This document shows positions 56,512 to 64,000 of a DNA stretch of 64,000 bases, in pieces. Origin of the DNA: Geitlerinema sp. S16 (GTDB lineage Bacteria > Cyanobacteriota > Cyanobacteriia > Cyanobacteriales > Geitlerinemataceae); contig JAABST010000008.1 of NCBI GenBank assembly GCA_011390275.1, positions 47,294 to 111,293 of the forward strand, read 5' to 3'. The position numbers were made by a program, and so were the translations under genes. Below the pieces are notes generated by a model, which saw nothing but the letters and a program-made list of their open reading frames with translations, searched no databases and was not told the DNA's origin. The first letter of the stretch is position 1; each line of letters starts with the position of its first letter.

Positions 56512-56841
56512 ATGCAAAATACTCGTCTCAACCGGATTGTCGATACAGCAGCGAACCAAGTACAGCGCTGGTTGCGCAACCCCTGGCGGCGCATCTCACT
56601 CTTTATTATTTTTCTGCTGTTGGGATTCTTTGCCGGAACGGCGGTTTCAACGATTTCGGGACAGGAAGCACGGCTCGATATTACGGTCGGCGCAATCTTG
56701 CTGCTAGGCACTGAGATTGTGACCCGACTGGCCTACTCAAAACGATCGATCGCCAAAACACTTTGGGTTGGATTATTGAATGCATTTCGCTTAGGCTTTA
56801 TTTACAGTATGTATGTCGAAGCATTAAAGCTCGGGTCATAG
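56512..56841 (+). CDS. ycf20: Ycf20-like protein (DUF565)
   Basis: A 109-residue membrane protein matching Ycf20/DUF565: RLNRIVDTAANQVQRWLRNPWRRISLFIIFLLLGFFAG, AVSTISGQEARLDITVGAI and ETVTRLAYS-like segment, with two to three hydrophobic helices. Homologues occur in plastid and cyanobacterial genomes; in green algae Ycf20 is linked to non-photochemical quenching, but the molecular role is not established. Confidence 0.85.
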   Translation: MQNTRLNRIVDTAANQVQRWLRNPWRRISLFIIFLLLGFFAGTAVSTISGQEARLDITVGAILLLGTEIVTRLAYSKRSIAKTLWVGLLNAFRLGFIYSMYVEALKLGS

Positions 56842-56893
56842 GTCGGCAAGACGTATCATGCTCGAAATCGTGTGGTGTAGGAGATGGTGAGTT

Positions 56894-57985
56894 ATGCCGA
56901 TTGGAACGACACAATTTTCAAACTTTCCGTATTATGAACGGCTCGATTTGCTACTGGCTGCAAGCTGTGCCAATGGCTATATCAATCCGGCGAAGCAATC
57001 TGAGTTGGTGCGCTGTGAGCTAACGGAACCCCTGCGGGCTCATGCCTTTGGGATCAATGAAAGCAATATGGAGGTGGCCATTGCGCGTCGAACCAGTCTC
57101 TTAAACCGATTTTTACAGGACGATCGGCTGTCTCAATTTCCTCTGTATCACTACGATAAGACACTGTGTTTACGGACGTTATGGCGCTTTTGGCTGCCTC
57201 TAGCGATCGATCTAGCCAATCTACGAACACAGGCCGATCGCCCCGTTATTCAGGGAGTGTTGGGAGGCCAAGGCACTGGAAAAACGACGCTGGCTCAAGC
57301 CCTGAGTTTGTTACTAGAGGAGTTAGGCTTGGCGACGATCGCGCTCTCGATCGACGATCTCTACAAAACCCACGCCGAGCGGGAACAGCTCAAAGCGAAA
57401 GATCCGCGCTTTATTCGCCGTGGCCCCCCTGGAACCCACGACATTGCAATGGGTCTAGACCTGCTCGATCGCGTACAATCGCAGCAATTTCCCATTCACG
57501 TGCCGCGTTTCGATAAGTCGCTTCACGCGGGGGACGGCGATCGCATTGAGTCGCTTCAGGTGAATCAAGCCGATATTGTCTTGTTTGAGGGCTGGTTTGT
57601 CGGGGTTGAACCCGTGGATGCAGCGGCATTTGAACAAGCGCCGGAGCCGATCGTCACCGAAGCCGATCGACAATTCGCCCGCGACTGCAATACCAAGCTG
57701 CGCGACTATCTGCCCCTTTGGGAACGTTGTGATCGCATTGCGGTACTCAACCCGGTGGACTATCACCTCAGTCAGCAGTGGCGACTGCAAGCCGAGCATG
57801 ACGCGATCGCCTTGGGCAAAGCCGGAATGAGCGATGCGGATATCGCCGCCTTTGTCGAATATTTTTGGAAAGCCCTCCATCCAGATCTATTCATCACACC
57901 ACTGGTTGAGCGATCGCACTTGGTCATCGACATCGAGTCCGACCATAGCGTAGGGGATATTTACGGCAAGCTACCCTCGGTCTAG
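56894..57985 (+). CDS. glyK: D-glycerate 3-kinase
   Basis: A 363-residue P-loop kinase of the plant/cyanobacterial glycerate kinase type, which returns glycerate to the Calvin cycle as 3-phosphoglycerate at the end of photorespiration. The Walker A region is VLGGQGTGKTTLAQAL (about 121-135), followed by ALSIDDLYKTHAERE, FIRRGPPGTHDIAMGLDLL, VPRFDKSLHAGDGDR and VLFEGWFVGVEPVD. An N-terminal helical stretch of about 110 residues precedes the kinase domain, as in relatives. Confidence 0.92.
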   Translation: MPIGTTQFSNFPYYERLDLLLAASCANGYINPAKQSELVRCELTEPLRAHAFGINESNMEVAIARRTSLLNRFLQDDRLSQFPLYHYDKTLCLRTLWRFWLPLAIDLANLRTQADRPVIQGVLGGQGTGKTTLAQALSLLLEELGLATIALSIDDLYKTHAEREQLKAKDPRFIRRGPPGTHDIAMGLDLLDRVQSQQFPIHVPRFDKSLHAGDGDRIESLQVNQADIVLFEGWFVGVEPVDAAAFEQAPEPIVTEADRQFARDCNTKLRDYLPLWERCDRIAVLNPVDYHLSQQWRLQAEHDAIALGKAGMSDADIAAFVEYFWKALHPDLFITPLVERSHLVIDIESDHSVGDIYGKLPSV

Positions 57986-58034
57986 CGGCCACCTTTGACC
58001 CACACCCTCAACTCTCACACAAGATTTCGCGCTC

Positions 58035-58268
58035 ATGCAAATCGATAAACCGAACCGTGAACCACTATCTGAACTTGATCGCCGAGCCCTCAAACACCTC
58101 CGCCAGCGAATTGAGCAGACGATCGCCTGCGGATCGATCTCGCGGAAAGAACACACGGCGATTCTGGCTCAAATGTATGCCGATGGCGTGGTAACCGATC
58201 GCGAATGCGAGCTGTTTCGACTCATGCAGGAAAAGATCTGGTGTGGTGATCTATACATTGAGCCGTAG
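58035..58268 (+). CDS. Conserved small hypothetical protein
   Basis: A 77-residue soluble protein, mostly helical in appearance: LDRRALKHLRQRIEQTIACGSISRKEHTAILAQ, then MYADGVVTDRECELFRLMQEKIWCGDLYIE. Two cysteines, no signal or membrane segment. It follows glycerate kinase by 49 bases on the same strand. I recognise the type from cyanobacterial genomes but know no function. Confidence 0.65.
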   Translation: MQIDKPNREPLSELDRRALKHLRQRIEQTIACGSISRKEHTAILAQMYADGVVTDRECELFRLMQEKIWCGDLYIEP

Positions 58269-58353
58269 CGCCAGAGCGTGGGGTTAACGCTGAGAGTTTG
58301 GCCGTCGTGATCATGCGTTGTGTGCGATCGAGCATCGTAGGCGATCTCGTTCA

Positions 58354-59052
58354 CTAGCGACGATTGGCGATCGTCATCGCTTCCGGCATATTGAGCTTGA
58401 TATAGCGAACCTTATGTTCAAGCGCTCGCGTCCGCCGCAACTGATCGCTGCGTAAAACGGCTTCATTATTGTCAAACCCGGCGGCTTCAAGTTGACCACT
58501 GAGCGGATTATAAAAGCTGCGGACGCGAGCTTCGACGATCGTGGCTACCGGCTTTAGATTACGCTGGCGCACAGCTTTGAGATGTTGACCAAAAGCTGGA
58601 AATGCGCCCCGTGCTTGAATTGACAAATCGGCAGCGGAGAGATATTCGAGTGGGGATAAGTTTGGTTGATCTTGAATAAAAATAGACAACTTCTCTCGGA
58701 TACGCTGTAGCTCCTGATCGTCGGCCAGCTCAGGGCTAAGGGTTGTATTTTGACTGCTAAACGTGCCGACGTTGTAATTGGCATTACCGGGATCGGTATG
58801 TCCATACCAGGCAGAAGTCCGCACACCGTCAATCGTCCTTGTTCCTTCTGCCATCCCAATCGCGATCGTGCCGGGAGCATCCACTTGACCAAACCAAAAA
58901 TCAGTAAAGGGTTCAGCGAGAGTGATCGGGTTCGAGACGTTTGTGGATAAGTTGGCTGGCTTCGCTGTGTTGGGGATGACAGGATCTCCAAAAAACACCC
59001 GTGCGATTGTATGAAATAGCGTAAAAAAACTAGCAGCAGTATTTAAACTCAT
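58354..59052 (-). CDS. Conserved cyanobacterial hypothetical protein (EGTR...YGHTDPGN type)
   Basis: From ATG 59052 (MSLNTAASFFTLF) about 232 residues. A segment IAIGMAEGTRTIDGVRTSAW followed by YGHTDPGNANYNVGTFSSQN is shared, as I recall, by a family in many cyanobacteria with unknown function. The C-terminal half is helical (ELQRIREKLSIFIQDQ, IVEARVRSFYNPLSGQLEAAGF). The early glutamate in AEGTR and the later region recall lysozyme-like folds, but that is speculation. An in-frame ATG at 59094 gives 14 more residues. Confidence 0.65.
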   Translation of the reverse strand: MSLNTAASFFTLFHTIARVFFGDPVIPNTAKPANLSTNVSNPITLAEPFTDFWFGQVDAPGTIAIGMAEGTRTIDGVRTSAWYGHTDPGNANYNVGTFSSQNTTLSPELADDQELQRIREKLSIFIQDQPNLSPLEYLSAADLSIQARGAFPAFGQHLKAVRQRNLKPVATIVEARVRSFYNPLSGQLEAAGFDNNEAVLRSDQLRRTRALEHKVRYIKLNMPEAMTIANRR

Positions 59053-59540
59053 GGTGATGATTGTGTTGGTAGGTTGCAGCCGGATTGATGACAAGCGCGA
59101 ACGGTTGATCTTGTGCCAGAGCTGTAGCGATCGCTCGGGCTTCGTAGAAGCGGGTGGGGAGGCCAGGTTAGTCGTTGAACCACGGAGTTTTGGGCGACAT
59201 GTTGACCAAAAACTCCGCGACTAGAACCGTTGAGTTGCGTAAGGAAAAGAACAAACAATCGTGTCACCAATGTCATTAATGCCATCACCAACAACTTTGG
59301 AATAAATAATCCGGATGCATATCGTATCACAAGATACAAAAACACCGATCCCCGAAGATTTCTTGAATTTTTTCGTCATGATAAACGCGATCTTCCTTCC
59401 CTTGCAATTGTGGGGATCACGAAAACGGCTTGAATTCGAGTAGACCGACGCACTGCACAATGAATCAAAAAAACGTAAACTTTTACAAAGTTGCCTATAC
59501 CGCGACGAGTCGTCCCTTCTGGTCGCCGAGCCTAACATTC
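59053..59540. other. Intergenic region with a hairpin
   Basis: No gene recognised; frames on both strands around 59230-59540 overlap each other and lack motifs. A hairpin CGGAGTTTT/AAAAACTCCG spans about 59178-59213. It could be a terminator-like remnant of a repeat. Confidence 0.4.
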
Positions 59541-59798
59541 ATGTCTGAACTCCCTTCCTCTTCCTCAGATTCGGATCAAGGAACGATCGCAGAGACGGTA
59601 CAACCCTCTCCCGATGCCGCCTCACCCCCCGATCCATCCGATCCAAACCTCGAATCGCCCTCCGAACCGAAGCCGAGTTACGTCAAACTCGCCATGCGAA
59701 ATATGGTGCGAAAGGGCAGTAAGTCACTGTTTCACTTTGGATTAACCACTGCTGGACTTCTGGGAATTTTGGTTGGCCTTGCTTACCTAACCCGCTAA
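59541..59798 (+). CDS. DUF3285 family small membrane protein
   Basis: From ATG 59541 (MSELPSSSSDSDQGTIAET) about 85 residues: an acidic Ser/Pro-rich N-terminal half, then YVKLAMRNMVRKGSKSLFHF and a single C-terminal helix GLTTAGLLGILVGLAYLTR. This is the cyanobacterial/plastid DUF3285 pattern. A longer frame from 59430 is less likely because its extra residues do not fit the family. Function unknown. It precedes ybeY by 44 bases. Confidence 0.82.
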   Translation: MSELPSSSSDSDQGTIAETVQPSPDAASPPDPSDPNLESPSEPKPSYVKLAMRNMVRKGSKSLFHFGLTTAGLLGILVGLAYLTR

Positions 59799-59842
59799 CG
59801 GTCTCTCATCTTCTCGCCATACATCATCGCCTTACATCTACG

Positions 59843-60379
59843 ATGTCTATCCCGCACCAATCGATCTCCTGTGAGATTGACACTATTGTCAGTCCGGATA
59901 CCCTCGCGAGCAAACTCGAAGCCAGCGGCGAACTGGATGCACCGGATCTTTGGGTAAATCGCCTATATCAGTGGTTGATGTTACTGGCCGATGACTTACC
60001 TCCGGCGATCGCCTATGAAGTCAGCCTACAGTTCACCGATGATCAAGAGGTTCGTGAACTCAATGCGGCCTATCGTCAGCAAGATCGTCCCACCGATGTC
60101 TTGTCCTTCGCGGCGATCGATGCGGATTTGCCGCGATCGCCCGATCTCCCCTTTTGTCTGGGGGATATCATTATCTCAGTGGAGACCGCCGAGCGACAGG
60201 CTGCCGAGCGCAATCACACGCTCACGGAAGAGCTGATCTGGCTAGTCGCCCACGGCCTACTCCATTTACTGGGTTGGGATCATCCTGATGAAGCCAGCTT
60301 ACGCACAATGCTTGAACAACAGGATCGTTTGCTCCAGGCGATCGGCTACTCCATTCAGTACGACGAATCTGTACCGTAA
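59843..60379 (+). CDS. ybeY: Endoribonuclease YbeY
   Basis: YbeY is a metal-dependent RNase acting in 16S rRNA 3' maturation and ribosome quality control. The 178-residue product carries the zinc-binding signature HGLLHLLGWDH, preceded by ELNAAYRQQDRPTDVLSFA and LGDIIISVETAERQA. The next gene is dgkA, a neighbour pair widely kept in bacteria. Confidence 0.95.
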   Translation: MSIPHQSISCEIDTIVSPDTLASKLEASGELDAPDLWVNRLYQWLMLLADDLPPAIAYEVSLQFTDDQEVRELNAAYRQQDRPTDVLSFAAIDADLPRSPDLPFCLGDIIISVETAERQAAERNHTLTEELIWLVAHGLLHLLGWDHPDEASLRTMLEQQDRLLQAIGYSIQYDESVP

Positions 60380-60511
60380 AATTACAGAGATAGGATTGAT
60401 CCGTAACGCCTTACTGCTGAACAATCTTCGGTGCGATATGATTTCCCCGAAGTCTATGCATTTGGTGCTGCAACGATCTCACTCTGTTTGACACGATTTT
60501 AGAGGCTTGCT

Positions 60512-61006
60512 ATGCCGTTTTCGCAACAGCCACCATCTTCAAGACCTCCAGAAATAACGGATCGAGTGGTGTTGCCATTGCCCGAATTCACAGCGAAAAC
60601 CATACGATCGAGTCGGTCATCCTGGAAGGTTGCCACCAATATCTTTGTTAGTTTTCGCTATGCCTGGAGCGGTATTGCCTACTCGTTTCAGACGCAGCGC
60701 AATTTTCGGATTCATGTGGTTGTGGGTCTGTGTACTCTCAGTCTCTGCCTCTGGTTAGGGCTGCCGAGTACAACGATGGCGATCGTGATCTTGACGATCG
60801 GCACTATTTTGGCGTTAGAACTGCTGAATACAGCGATCGAGGCCGTTGTCGATCTATGTGTGGGGCAGACTTACCACAATCTGGCCAAAATCGCGAAAGA
60901 TTGCGCCGCTGGAGCTGTGTTGCTGGCCGCGATCGCAGCGGTTGGTGTGGCCTGTACCTTGATTCTTCCAGCCCTCATTGATCGCCTCTTCGTACTATTG
61001 ATATAG
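60512..61006 (+). CDS. dgkA: Diacylglycerol kinase (prokaryotic DagK/undecaprenol kinase type)
   Basis: A 164-residue integral membrane lipid kinase. After an N-terminal polar region of about 45 residues come FVSFRYAWSGIAYSFQTQRNFRIH, three helices and the family signature ILALELLNTAIEAVVDL with YHNLAKIAKDCAAGAVLLAA. It phosphorylates diacylglycerol or undecaprenol. It follows ybeY as in many bacteria. The long N-terminal extension is typical of cyanobacterial members. Confidence 0.92.
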   Translation: MPFSQQPPSSRPPEITDRVVLPLPEFTAKTIRSSRSSWKVATNIFVSFRYAWSGIAYSFQTQRNFRIHVVVGLCTLSLCLWLGLPSTTMAIVILTIGTILALELLNTAIEAVVDLCVGQTYHNLAKIAKDCAAGAVLLAAIAAVGVACTLILPALIDRLFVLLI

Positions 61007-61106
61007 TGTCGGCTCCAATCTCCGATCCCCGATCTCATCTCGCTTCAATCTCGCCTGATATCACCGTCCTTCGACTCCCCTATCGGTCTCTTGGTGCATC
61101 CTACTA

Positions 61107-61940
61107 ATGACCTCAGAAACCCAGACCGCTCGCGAACCATCGACCTTGCCTCCCTTTGTTGATGTGATTGCCCATCGGGGCTATTCCGCAGGTGCGCCGG
61201 AAAATACGATCATTGCCTTTGAGCGGGCGATCGATCTGGGCGCACGCTCGATCGAACTCGATATTCAGTGGACACGGGATAATGTCCCGGTGGTGACCCA
61301 CGATCCCAGTTTGGGGCGAACGATCGCCGGAACCGGTAGGATCGCCGACTTAGCGTGGGAAGAACTCCAGGAATGCGATGCGGGGAGTTGGTTTAATGCC
61401 GAATTTAGCGATCAACGGGTTCCGACCTTTGAGCAGGTGTTGCAAAACGTGCAGCGCTTGCCGGGTCAATTATTCCTCGATCTCAAACCCTATTGTCAGT
61501 GGTCAGATGAGCGGGTGAAGCTGTTATTGGATTTGATCGATCGTTACCATTGGCGCGATCGTAGTGTGGCCTGTTCGTTCGATCCAGAGATCGCCGATCG
61601 CTTCAATGCCGATATTCTCCACCCGATGGCAATCGGCTACAGTCTCACCAGCGCCGAAAGCTTTGACGAACTCTTGCCACGGGCGATCACAGCGGGCGCA
61701 GCATTGGTGTGTGCCTACGATATTTTGCTGGCCGATCCCGATTTAATTTGGGAAGCTCATGCCGCTGGGCTTGAAATTGTCGCCTGGACGGTGGATCAAT
61801 TGGAAGACATGCAGCGGCTCTCGGACTTTGGCATCGATCGCGTGATTACAAATCGTCTTTTACCAAAAATGGCGACGATCGAAGACCCGGAACCCTGCGC
61901 GAGTCAGCCTCAATCCGAAGCTCAAAACCCAACACAATAA
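61107..61940 (+). CDS. glpQ: Glycerophosphodiester phosphodiesterase
   Basis: A 277-residue GDPD-family TIM-barrel enzyme that hydrolyses glycerophosphodiesters to glycerol-3-phosphate and an alcohol. Active-site motifs are VIAHRGYSAGAPENTIIAFERAI, ARSIELDIQWTRDNVPVVTHD and the C-terminal LEIVAWTVDQLEDMQRLSDFGIDRVITNRL. No signal peptide is present, so it is probably the cytosolic UgpQ type. Its stop lies inside a terminator hairpin. Confidence 0.92.
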   Translation: MTSETQTAREPSTLPPFVDVIAHRGYSAGAPENTIIAFERAIDLGARSIELDIQWTRDNVPVVTHDPSLGRTIAGTGRIADLAWEELQECDAGSWFNAEFSDQRVPTFEQVLQNVQRLPGQLFLDLKPYCQWSDERVKLLLDLIDRYHWRDRSVACSFDPEIADRFNADILHPMAIGYSLTSAESFDELLPRAITAGAALVCAYDILLADPDLIWEAHAAGLEIVAWTVDQLEDMQRLSDFGIDRVITNRLLPKMATIEDPEPCASQPQSEAQNPTQ

Positions 61941-61951
61941 CGTTGGGTTTT
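61924..61951 (+). terminator. Terminator overlapping the glpQ stop codon
   Basis: AAAACCCAAC (61924-61933) pairs perfectly with GTTGGGTTTT (61942-61951), with the TAA stop in the loop. A second strand copy of the T/A run makes it potentially bidirectional, also serving the opposing glgP. Confidence 0.8.
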
Positions 61952-61952
61952 A

Positions 61953-62070
61953 GTGTCATCAATGAATCGTAGACCCCTTATCGGGTCAGTTGTTGAACGC
62001 CCGACCCAACAAAAACCAGGGGCTGTAACCCTGACTAGATAAGCGCTAGAAATTTAATTGATGACAGCCC
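61953..62070. mobile_element. MITE-like element, copy B
   Basis: This copy matches copy A (5924-6045) over its whole length, with right end TTAATTGATGACAGCCC followed by CTAG (62071-62074). The left end (GTGTCATCAATGAATCG) is degenerate and its outer CTAG is not intact (TTTAG). It lies between the convergent glpQ and glgP genes. Confidence 0.75.
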
Positions 62071-62088
62071 CTAGCTTCGGACTGAGTC

Positions 62089-64000
62089 TTAGGAGTTTGC
62101 CCAGAGAATTAAGCCCGGTTCGTGAGAGTTGCCGAGGAGCGGATGCTGTGGCAAAAGGCGCAACGAGAGACCACGGAAGCCACTGGAGCGATAGGCAAAG
62201 GTTGTCGTGTAAACGGCATCATAGCCATCTTGACCTTGGTAGTCCATGGGGATCGGTGAACCATCGACGATATTTCCCGAATCGTCGATCGCACCTTGAT
62301 ACAGCTCAACGCGCACATCCTCCGGCTTCAAACCCGCCAGATTAATCCGCGCTTTGACCGGGATATCTTGCAAGACCTGCACATCCGAAGCTTGATCAAT
62401 GTCGATGTCCGTGATTTTAATGTCGTACCAGCGCTCCGCCATCGTGTGCTTCCAGTGCGCCAAATCTTTGGCCGGTTGGAAGTTATCGGCAGACATGGCA
62501 TGACAGCGATCGCTTACCGGGAAGTAGGCTTGACGCGCATAGTCTTTCACCATTCGTGCCGTATTAAAGAACGGACAATTCAAGCGAATCGCATCCTTCA
62601 TCTTGGCAATCCAACCGCGCGGTAGGCCGTTCTCGCGATCGTAGAACAGCGGGACGACTTCTTGCTCGAAGAGATCGTAGAGATCATTCGCTTCAACTTT
62701 GTCTTGATAGTCGGGATCGTCATACATTTCGCCGTGACCGATCGCCCAGCCCGTGCGAACATAATCCGCCTCATCCCACCAGCCATCGAGAATACTCAGA
62801 TTCGGCAGGCCGTTCATCGCCGCCTTCATGCCGCTGGTTCCCGACGCCTCACGCGGACGACGCGGCGTATTCATCCAGACATCACACCCGGCCACCATCA
62901 CCCGCGACATCTCAATATCGTAGTTCGGCAAAAAGACGAGGGAATCCTGCATATTCTCCTCATGGATGAAGTGAACAATCTTGCGGATCAGTTCTTTCCC
63001 TGGAATATCTTTCGGGTGGGCTTTACCCGCAATCACAAACTGCACCGGGCGATTCGCATCGTGCATGATGCGCTTGATGCGATCGACATCGCGCAAAAAC
63101 AGCGTTGCACGTTTGTAGGTGGCAAACCGTCGGGCAAAGCCGATCGTCAAGGCCGACGGATCTAACGCCTCCGATGCTTCCTTCAGCTCACCCTGGGACG
63201 CGCCGCGCTCCTTGGCACACTTCACCAACCACTCGCGAGAAAACATCACCAGCTCCTGGCGACGCTGCTCATGGTTGCGCCACAGTTCCTCGTCAGGAAT
63301 CAAGTCAACGCGCTTCCACAGATCAGTATTGTTCGCGCCGCTCATCGCCCAGTCTTCGCCCAGATAGCGATTGTACAAACTCTGCGTTTCCTTCGCGACG
63401 CAGGATTGAGCATGGACGCCATTCGTGACCGCAAAGATCGGCACTTCTTCCGTCGGCACGCCTTCCCAGAGATGCTTGAACATCCCGCGCGAGACTTCAC
63501 CGTGGAGTTGCGCCACGCCGTTAATCGAGCTGGACATACGAATCGCCAGGATCGCCATATTCAGCGGCGCATTAAAATCTCCGGTATTTTCACGACCGAG
63601 GGCGAGAAATTCCTCACGCGGCAAGCCAAAAATACTGGCATACTCCCCGAGGTAGTACATCACCATATCCGGCGGAAATAGATCGAAGCCCGCAGGAACC
63701 GGCGTGTGAGTCGTAAACAGGCTGGAGGAGATCACCATCTGACGTGCCTCCTCAAAGCTCAAACCCGAATCTTGGACGAGCACTCGGATACGTTCTAGCG
63801 CCATAAAGGCCGCATGGCCTTCGTTCATGTGGTAGGCCGTGACATCCAAACCCAGGGCATGGAGGAGGCGGACACCACCGACCCCCAGCATGATCTCTTG
63901 GTGCATTCGCAGGTCTTTATCACCGCCGTAGAGCTGGTCGGTGATGTCTTGGTCGTAGCGGTTGTTCGGCTCGATGTAGCCCCCCCGTCGAGGTAGACAT
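62089..64000 (-). CDS. glgP: Alpha-glucan (glycogen) phosphorylase, C-terminal part with apparent frameshift, cut by window edge
   Basis: Glycogen phosphorylase releases glucose-1-phosphate from glycogen using PLP. About 605 residues are intact from an internal Met at 63906. Seen are MHQEIMLGVGGVRLLHALGL, TTHTPVPAGFDLFPPDM, TNGVHAQSC, RFATYKRATLFLRDVDRI, IAGKAHPKD and the PLP lysine in EASGTSGMKAAMNGLPNLSILDGWWDE, as in the TIGR02094-type phosphorylases. Upstream, GYIEPNNRYDQDITDQLYGGDKDLR continues in frame to a run of seven G (63980-63986 on the complement), beyond which the expected VYLD lies in another frame. So either a sequencing error or a real frameshift is present. The N-terminal part lies outside the window. 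Confidence 0.88.
   Translation of the reverse strand, partial: CLPRRGGYIEPNNRYDQDITDQLYGGDKDLRMHQEIMLGVGGVRLLHALGLDVTAYHMNEGHAAFMALERIRVLVQDSGLSFEEARQMVISSSLFTTHTPVPAGFDLFPPDMVMYYLGEYASIFGLPREEFLALGRENTGDFNAPLNMAILAIRMSSSINGVAQLHGEVSRGMFKHLWEGVPTEEVPIFAVTNGVHAQSCVAKETQSLYNRYLGEDWAMSGANNTDLWKRVDLIPDEELWRNHEQRRQELVMFSREWLVKCAKERGASQGELKEASEALDPSALTIGFARRFATYKRATLFLRDVDRIKRIMHDANRPVQFVIAGKAHPKDIPGKELIRKIVHFIHEENMQDSLVFLPNYDIEMSRVMVAGCDVWMNTPRRPREASGTSGMKAAMNGLPNLSILDGWWDEADYVRTGWAIGHGEMYDDPDYQDKVEANDLYDLFEQEVVPLFYDRENGLPRGWIAKMKDAIRLNCPFFNTARMVKDYARQAYFPVSDRCHAMSADNFQPAKDLAHWKHTMAERWYDIKITDIDIDQASDVQVLQDIPVKARINLAGLKPEDVRVELYQGAIDDSGNIVDGSPIPMDYQGQDGYDAVYTTTFAYRSSGFRGLSLRLLPQHPLLGNSHEPGLILWANS

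Noticed and set aside
59230..59538. Frames on both strands in the spacer before the DUF3285 gene
   Set aside because: They are mutual antisense shadows and show no family features.
1..64000. tRNA, rRNA or CRISPR loci
   Set aside because: I looked in all spacers for T-loop-like GTTCGA motifs with flanking stems and for regularly spaced repeats and found none I could support. A tRNAscan and CRISPR search would settle it.

Overview
The window comes from a cyanobacterium, most likely a filamentous one. Evidence: the octamer GCGATCGC and its core CGATCG recur throughout coding and spacer DNA; many genes are cyanobacterial signatures (chlH, Ccs1/ResB, Ycf20, DUF2949, DUF3285, D-glycerate 3-kinase, a phytochrome-type hybrid kinase); and two loci belong to filament biology, a fraC-fraD-fraE-like septal-junction cluster and a HetZ-family regulator. 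No nitrogenase or heterocyst envelope genes are visible, so filamentous is supported but heterocyst-forming is not.

Layout. 1-2 kb: hydrogenase maturation genes hypF (cut by the window edge) and hypB. 2-8 kb: a leftward block with an aspartate aminotransferase, glmU, and fraE, fraD, fraC. 8-13.5 kb: a rightward group with a Rieske oxygenase, an alpha-oxoamine synthase, a GNAT acyltransferase and hemW. 13.6-21 kb: PPK2, a retropepsin-like protein, an RTX protein and chlH. 21-27.6 kb: YciO/Sua5 protein, hetZ, a methyltransferase, a TonB-like protein and a HAD hydrolase. 27.6-33 kb: a large two-partner-secretion exoprotein, a muramidase and a fatty acid desaturase. 33-42 kb: the hybrid kinase, an SF2 helicase, a repeat-rich spacer, a Uma2 nuclease-like protein and a UbiA prenyltransferase. 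42-50 kb: argG, an MFS carrier, a TPR protein, an SFPD-repeat protein, ccs1 and PBP2. 50-55 kb: potA-potD-potB-potC polyamine uptake. 55-64 kb: trpF, ycf20, glycerate kinase, small conserved proteins, ybeY, dgkA, glpQ and glgP (cut by the right edge).

Most genes are housekeeping. Themes that hang together are cell envelope and filament structure (glmU, fraCDE, PBP2, muramidase, exoprotein, RTX protein), tetrapyrrole and photosynthesis support (chlH, hemW, ccs1, ubiA, ycf20), and nickel-hydrogenase assembly (hypB, hypF). Spacers carry several families of short dispersed inverted repeats. One family is flanked by CTAG and abuts the TAG stop codons of two genes. Another is a 126-bp unit with 17-bp terminal inverted repeats present twice in tandem.

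Most notable leads: a phytochrome-like kinase lacking both usual bilin-binding cysteines; a small secreted protein built of 11-residue SFPD repeats; a Rieske/alpha-oxoamine synthase/GNAT group that may make an acylated amino-ketone lipid or signal; and an apparent frameshift in a seven-base homopolymer in glgP. No tRNA, rRNA or CRISPR array was recognised.
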